64,000 nt of DNA from VBOC01 sp964512655 (GTDB lineage Bacteria > Bacteroidota > Ignavibacteria > UBA10030 > SZUA-254). The DNA is taken from NCBI GenBank assembly GCA_964512655.1, contig CAZEJT010000002.1, positions 62,001 to 126,000 of the forward strand. Direction: 5' to 3'. The notes under the pieces are model-generated. The model did not search any database and was not told the origin of the DNA. It saw nothing but the letters and a program-made list of their open reading frames with translations. Both the position numbers and the translations under genes were made by a program. Below, in pieces: positions 62,579 to 64,000 of this stretch. The first letter of the stretch is position 1. The number at the start of each line of letters is the position of its first letter.

Positions 62579-62983
62579 ATGAAAAAAGTATTTGTCGAAG
62601 GCAAACTCTGCGTCGGCCCAAACTTCAGCAAGGCGGAGTTCGCCCTCATCAAGCGAAACCTGAGTGAACAAAAGGGCTTGAAAACCCTTGCGGATTCTCT
62701 TGGTGCCGCCGGGAATTTGCAGCGCATGAACATCCTTTATCTATTGCACGCCCACAGGGAAATGTGTGTGTGTGACCTCGCAGAAGTTCTGTCTCTCACG
62801 GACTCTGCGGTATCACAGCATTTGCGAAAATTGAAAGACAAGTACATTGTCCAATCCCGTCGAGCCGGGCAAACGATCTACTACTCCCTCCTGAACAACG
62901 TGTTCACGTCCAACCTGGCAGACATGTTCGCTATGAATGAGACGAAAGAACAGCACGCTTTTGTACTGAATGAAAGGGGTTAA
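62579..62983 (+). CDS. ArsR/SmtB-family metal-sensing repressor
   Basis: 134 residues with a winged helix-turn-helix: DLAEVLSLTDSAVSQHLRKLKDKYIVQSRRAGQTIYYSL. The metal-binding CVC motif is at C63 and C65 at the start of the alpha-3 helix, and a further Cys (C11) lies in the N-terminal arm. That set resembles the alpha-3N site of CadC/ArsR sensors of soft metals such as Cd, Pb, Hg or As. The following merT-like gene suggests mercury, but the sensor type alone does not decide. The stop is 4 bases before merT. Confidence 0.92.
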   Translation: MKKVFVEGKLCVGPNFSKAEFALIKRNLSEQKGLKTLADSLGAAGNLQRMNILYLLHAHREMCVCDLAEVLSLTDSAVSQHLRKLKDKYIVQSRRAGQTIYYSLLNNVFTSNLADMFAMNETKEQHAFVLNERG

Positions 62984-62987
62984 TCGA

Positions 62988-64000
62988 TGAAGCACACAAC
63001 ACTCCCAAGCGCAGGGGGAATAGTGTCGGCCGTGATTGCGTCACTCTGTTGCATTGGCCCGGTCGTACTCGGCCTGATCGGATTAGGAAGCATCGGGGTG
63101 TTCACGGTTTTTGAATCCTACCGACCGTACTTCATAGGATTCACCATTGCCATTCTGGGGTTGGCATTTTATCTCACGTATCGCAAACGCGAAGTGAAAT
63201 GCGAGGACGGCACATGCAAAGTTGAAACTGCCGGGAAATGGAACAAGATGACGGTGTGGCTTGCCGCTGCATTATCGGCACTGGCCATATTGTTTCCGTA
63301 CACAGGCTTTACGGCCACCTCCCCTCTGGCAACATCCGTCGGAGATACTTCCACTCCTCTCACCCTGCGCGTGAGCTTCTTCAACGTACCGCTGGTGTGT
63401 AACGCTGCCCCGCTCATCGGTTGTGGCAGTCGAGCCAAATTCATCATGCTCGATCTCATGAAAGATTCAACGGTAAAGGAAGCCTGGCTCAATCGACGGG
63501 GGACCGCAATGGCAGTTGTCTGGAATGGTGACCCCGGCGAAGCCGCCCGTCAGACTGTGCTTACATCGGTCTTCTCTAAACACGGCTTGGCCATTGAGCC
63601 GTCAGGCGAGAAGGACATCGGTGCGCTTGTGGAGGACTTCAAGTCAAGGGACAGGTGGTATAAAGGATCGGATGTCGACGCTCTCAGCATTCAGGAAGCT
63701 GGGGTGATCGCAGACCGGCTCCTTACTGTCGTCAGCAATCACGCGGAGTTCAAGAAGTACGAAGACAGGCTGGCATTTCGTGAAGAGGTAAAAACGACCG
63801 TTCAGAATCGTTTTCTCTCTATCAAATCATTTGCCGAGCTCGACGCTTCGAATAGCATGCAGCAGGATATCTTTGCCACTGCAATAAAATACCTCGGCAA
63901 GGAGAATCTGCCCGATCCCCGGGTGCTCAGGGAGGAGTATAGCGCTCTCCGGGATGCGGATGAGGCTTGCTGCAGCGATTCTATGCGTGGCGCCGCCTGT
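62988..64000 (+). CDS. merT: MerT-like mercury transporter fused to an unknown Cys-containing domain (3' end off window)
   Basis: At least 337 residues; MerT alone is about 116. TM1 carries the vicinal pair C21-C22 (ASLCCIGP), and the loop after TM2 holds C72 and C77, then TM3 (WLAAALSALAILFPYTG) ends near 107. The remaining 230 residues are extra. The first part, VSFFNVPLVCNAAPLIGCGSRAKF with C138 and C146, recalls a diverged HMA-like fold. A helical region follows, and then a tail with DEACCSDSMRGAAC at the window edge. MerT brings Hg(II) across the inner membrane; the metal and the function of the fusion part here are inference. Confidence 0.75.

Overview
The window reads as chromosomal DNA (roughly 55-60 % GC by eye) from an uncultured-type member of the FCB / Bacteroidota-Ignavibacteria assemblage. 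The clearest signs are a subtilisin-like protease ending in a type IX secretion (T9SS) sorting domain with the NFPNPFNP motif, a PorQ-like T9SS protein, a giant SprB-like surface protein, and single-copy housekeeping genes of bacterial type. Genus cannot be fixed from the sequence alone.

Layout. (1) 1-14202, minus strand: one open reading frame of at least 4734 codons, running off the left edge. It encodes a secreted adhesin-like protein: signal peptide, a long beta-strand-repeat region, about 33 tandem SprB-like units of about 73 residues, then Ig-like and InlB-B-like repeats. (2) 14203-15366: leader region with a promoter, a bulged hairpin and a frame-broken secreted ORF, then trxA. (3) 15367-20680, minus: dnaE, proS and tRNA-Arg(CCT). 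(4) 20830-24433, plus: a tightly overlapping operon sixA, two tandem thymidylate-kinase-like genes (the second with Lys to Arg in its Walker A motif), and ppx/gppA with an HD domain. (5) 24434-25023: two convergent small membrane-protein ORFs. (6) 25024-41346, minus: about fourteen co-directional genes reading from cmk through ispH, rpsA, mtaB, an envelope protein, truA, an M48 protease lipoprotein, a CNNM/CorC transporter-like protein, two glycosyltransferases, a DUF2064 protein, nadD, the T9SS subtilisin and a TPR lipoprotein. (7) 41451-49310: a SpoU methyltransferase (plus), then, on the minus strand, a hybrid histidine kinase, an AlbA/Schlafen-like regulator, ruvX, an HU-like protein and relA/spoT. 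(8) 49609-58464, plus: amrA-amrB, a DUF2520 Rossmann protein, a nucleotidylyltransferase, an enoyl-CoA hydratase, an unknown membrane-anchored protein, glyQS, an OmpA lipoprotein, a TPR protein and a ZIP transporter, mostly with ATGA/GTGA-type overlaps. (9) 58465-61732: repeats, porQ (minus), then deoC with a Cys-rich extension and two SPOR lipoproteins. (10) 61733-64000: a REP array beside its REP-associated tyrosine transposase (RAYT), then an ArsR-type repressor with a clear operator and a MerT transporter fused to an extra Cys-containing domain, cut by the right edge.

Two intergenic repeat families stand out. One is a GTAG-headed REP hairpin scattered over the window and clustered beside the RAYT gene. 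The other is a 28-nt palindrome with at least one compensated base pair. A shared promoter pattern (TTGnnn, 16-18 bp, TATATT) recurs upstream of six transcription units. The most unusual protein-coding items are the sixA-kinase-kinase-ppx operon, the MerT fusion and the DeoC extension. No prophage, CRISPR array or rRNA operon was seen.
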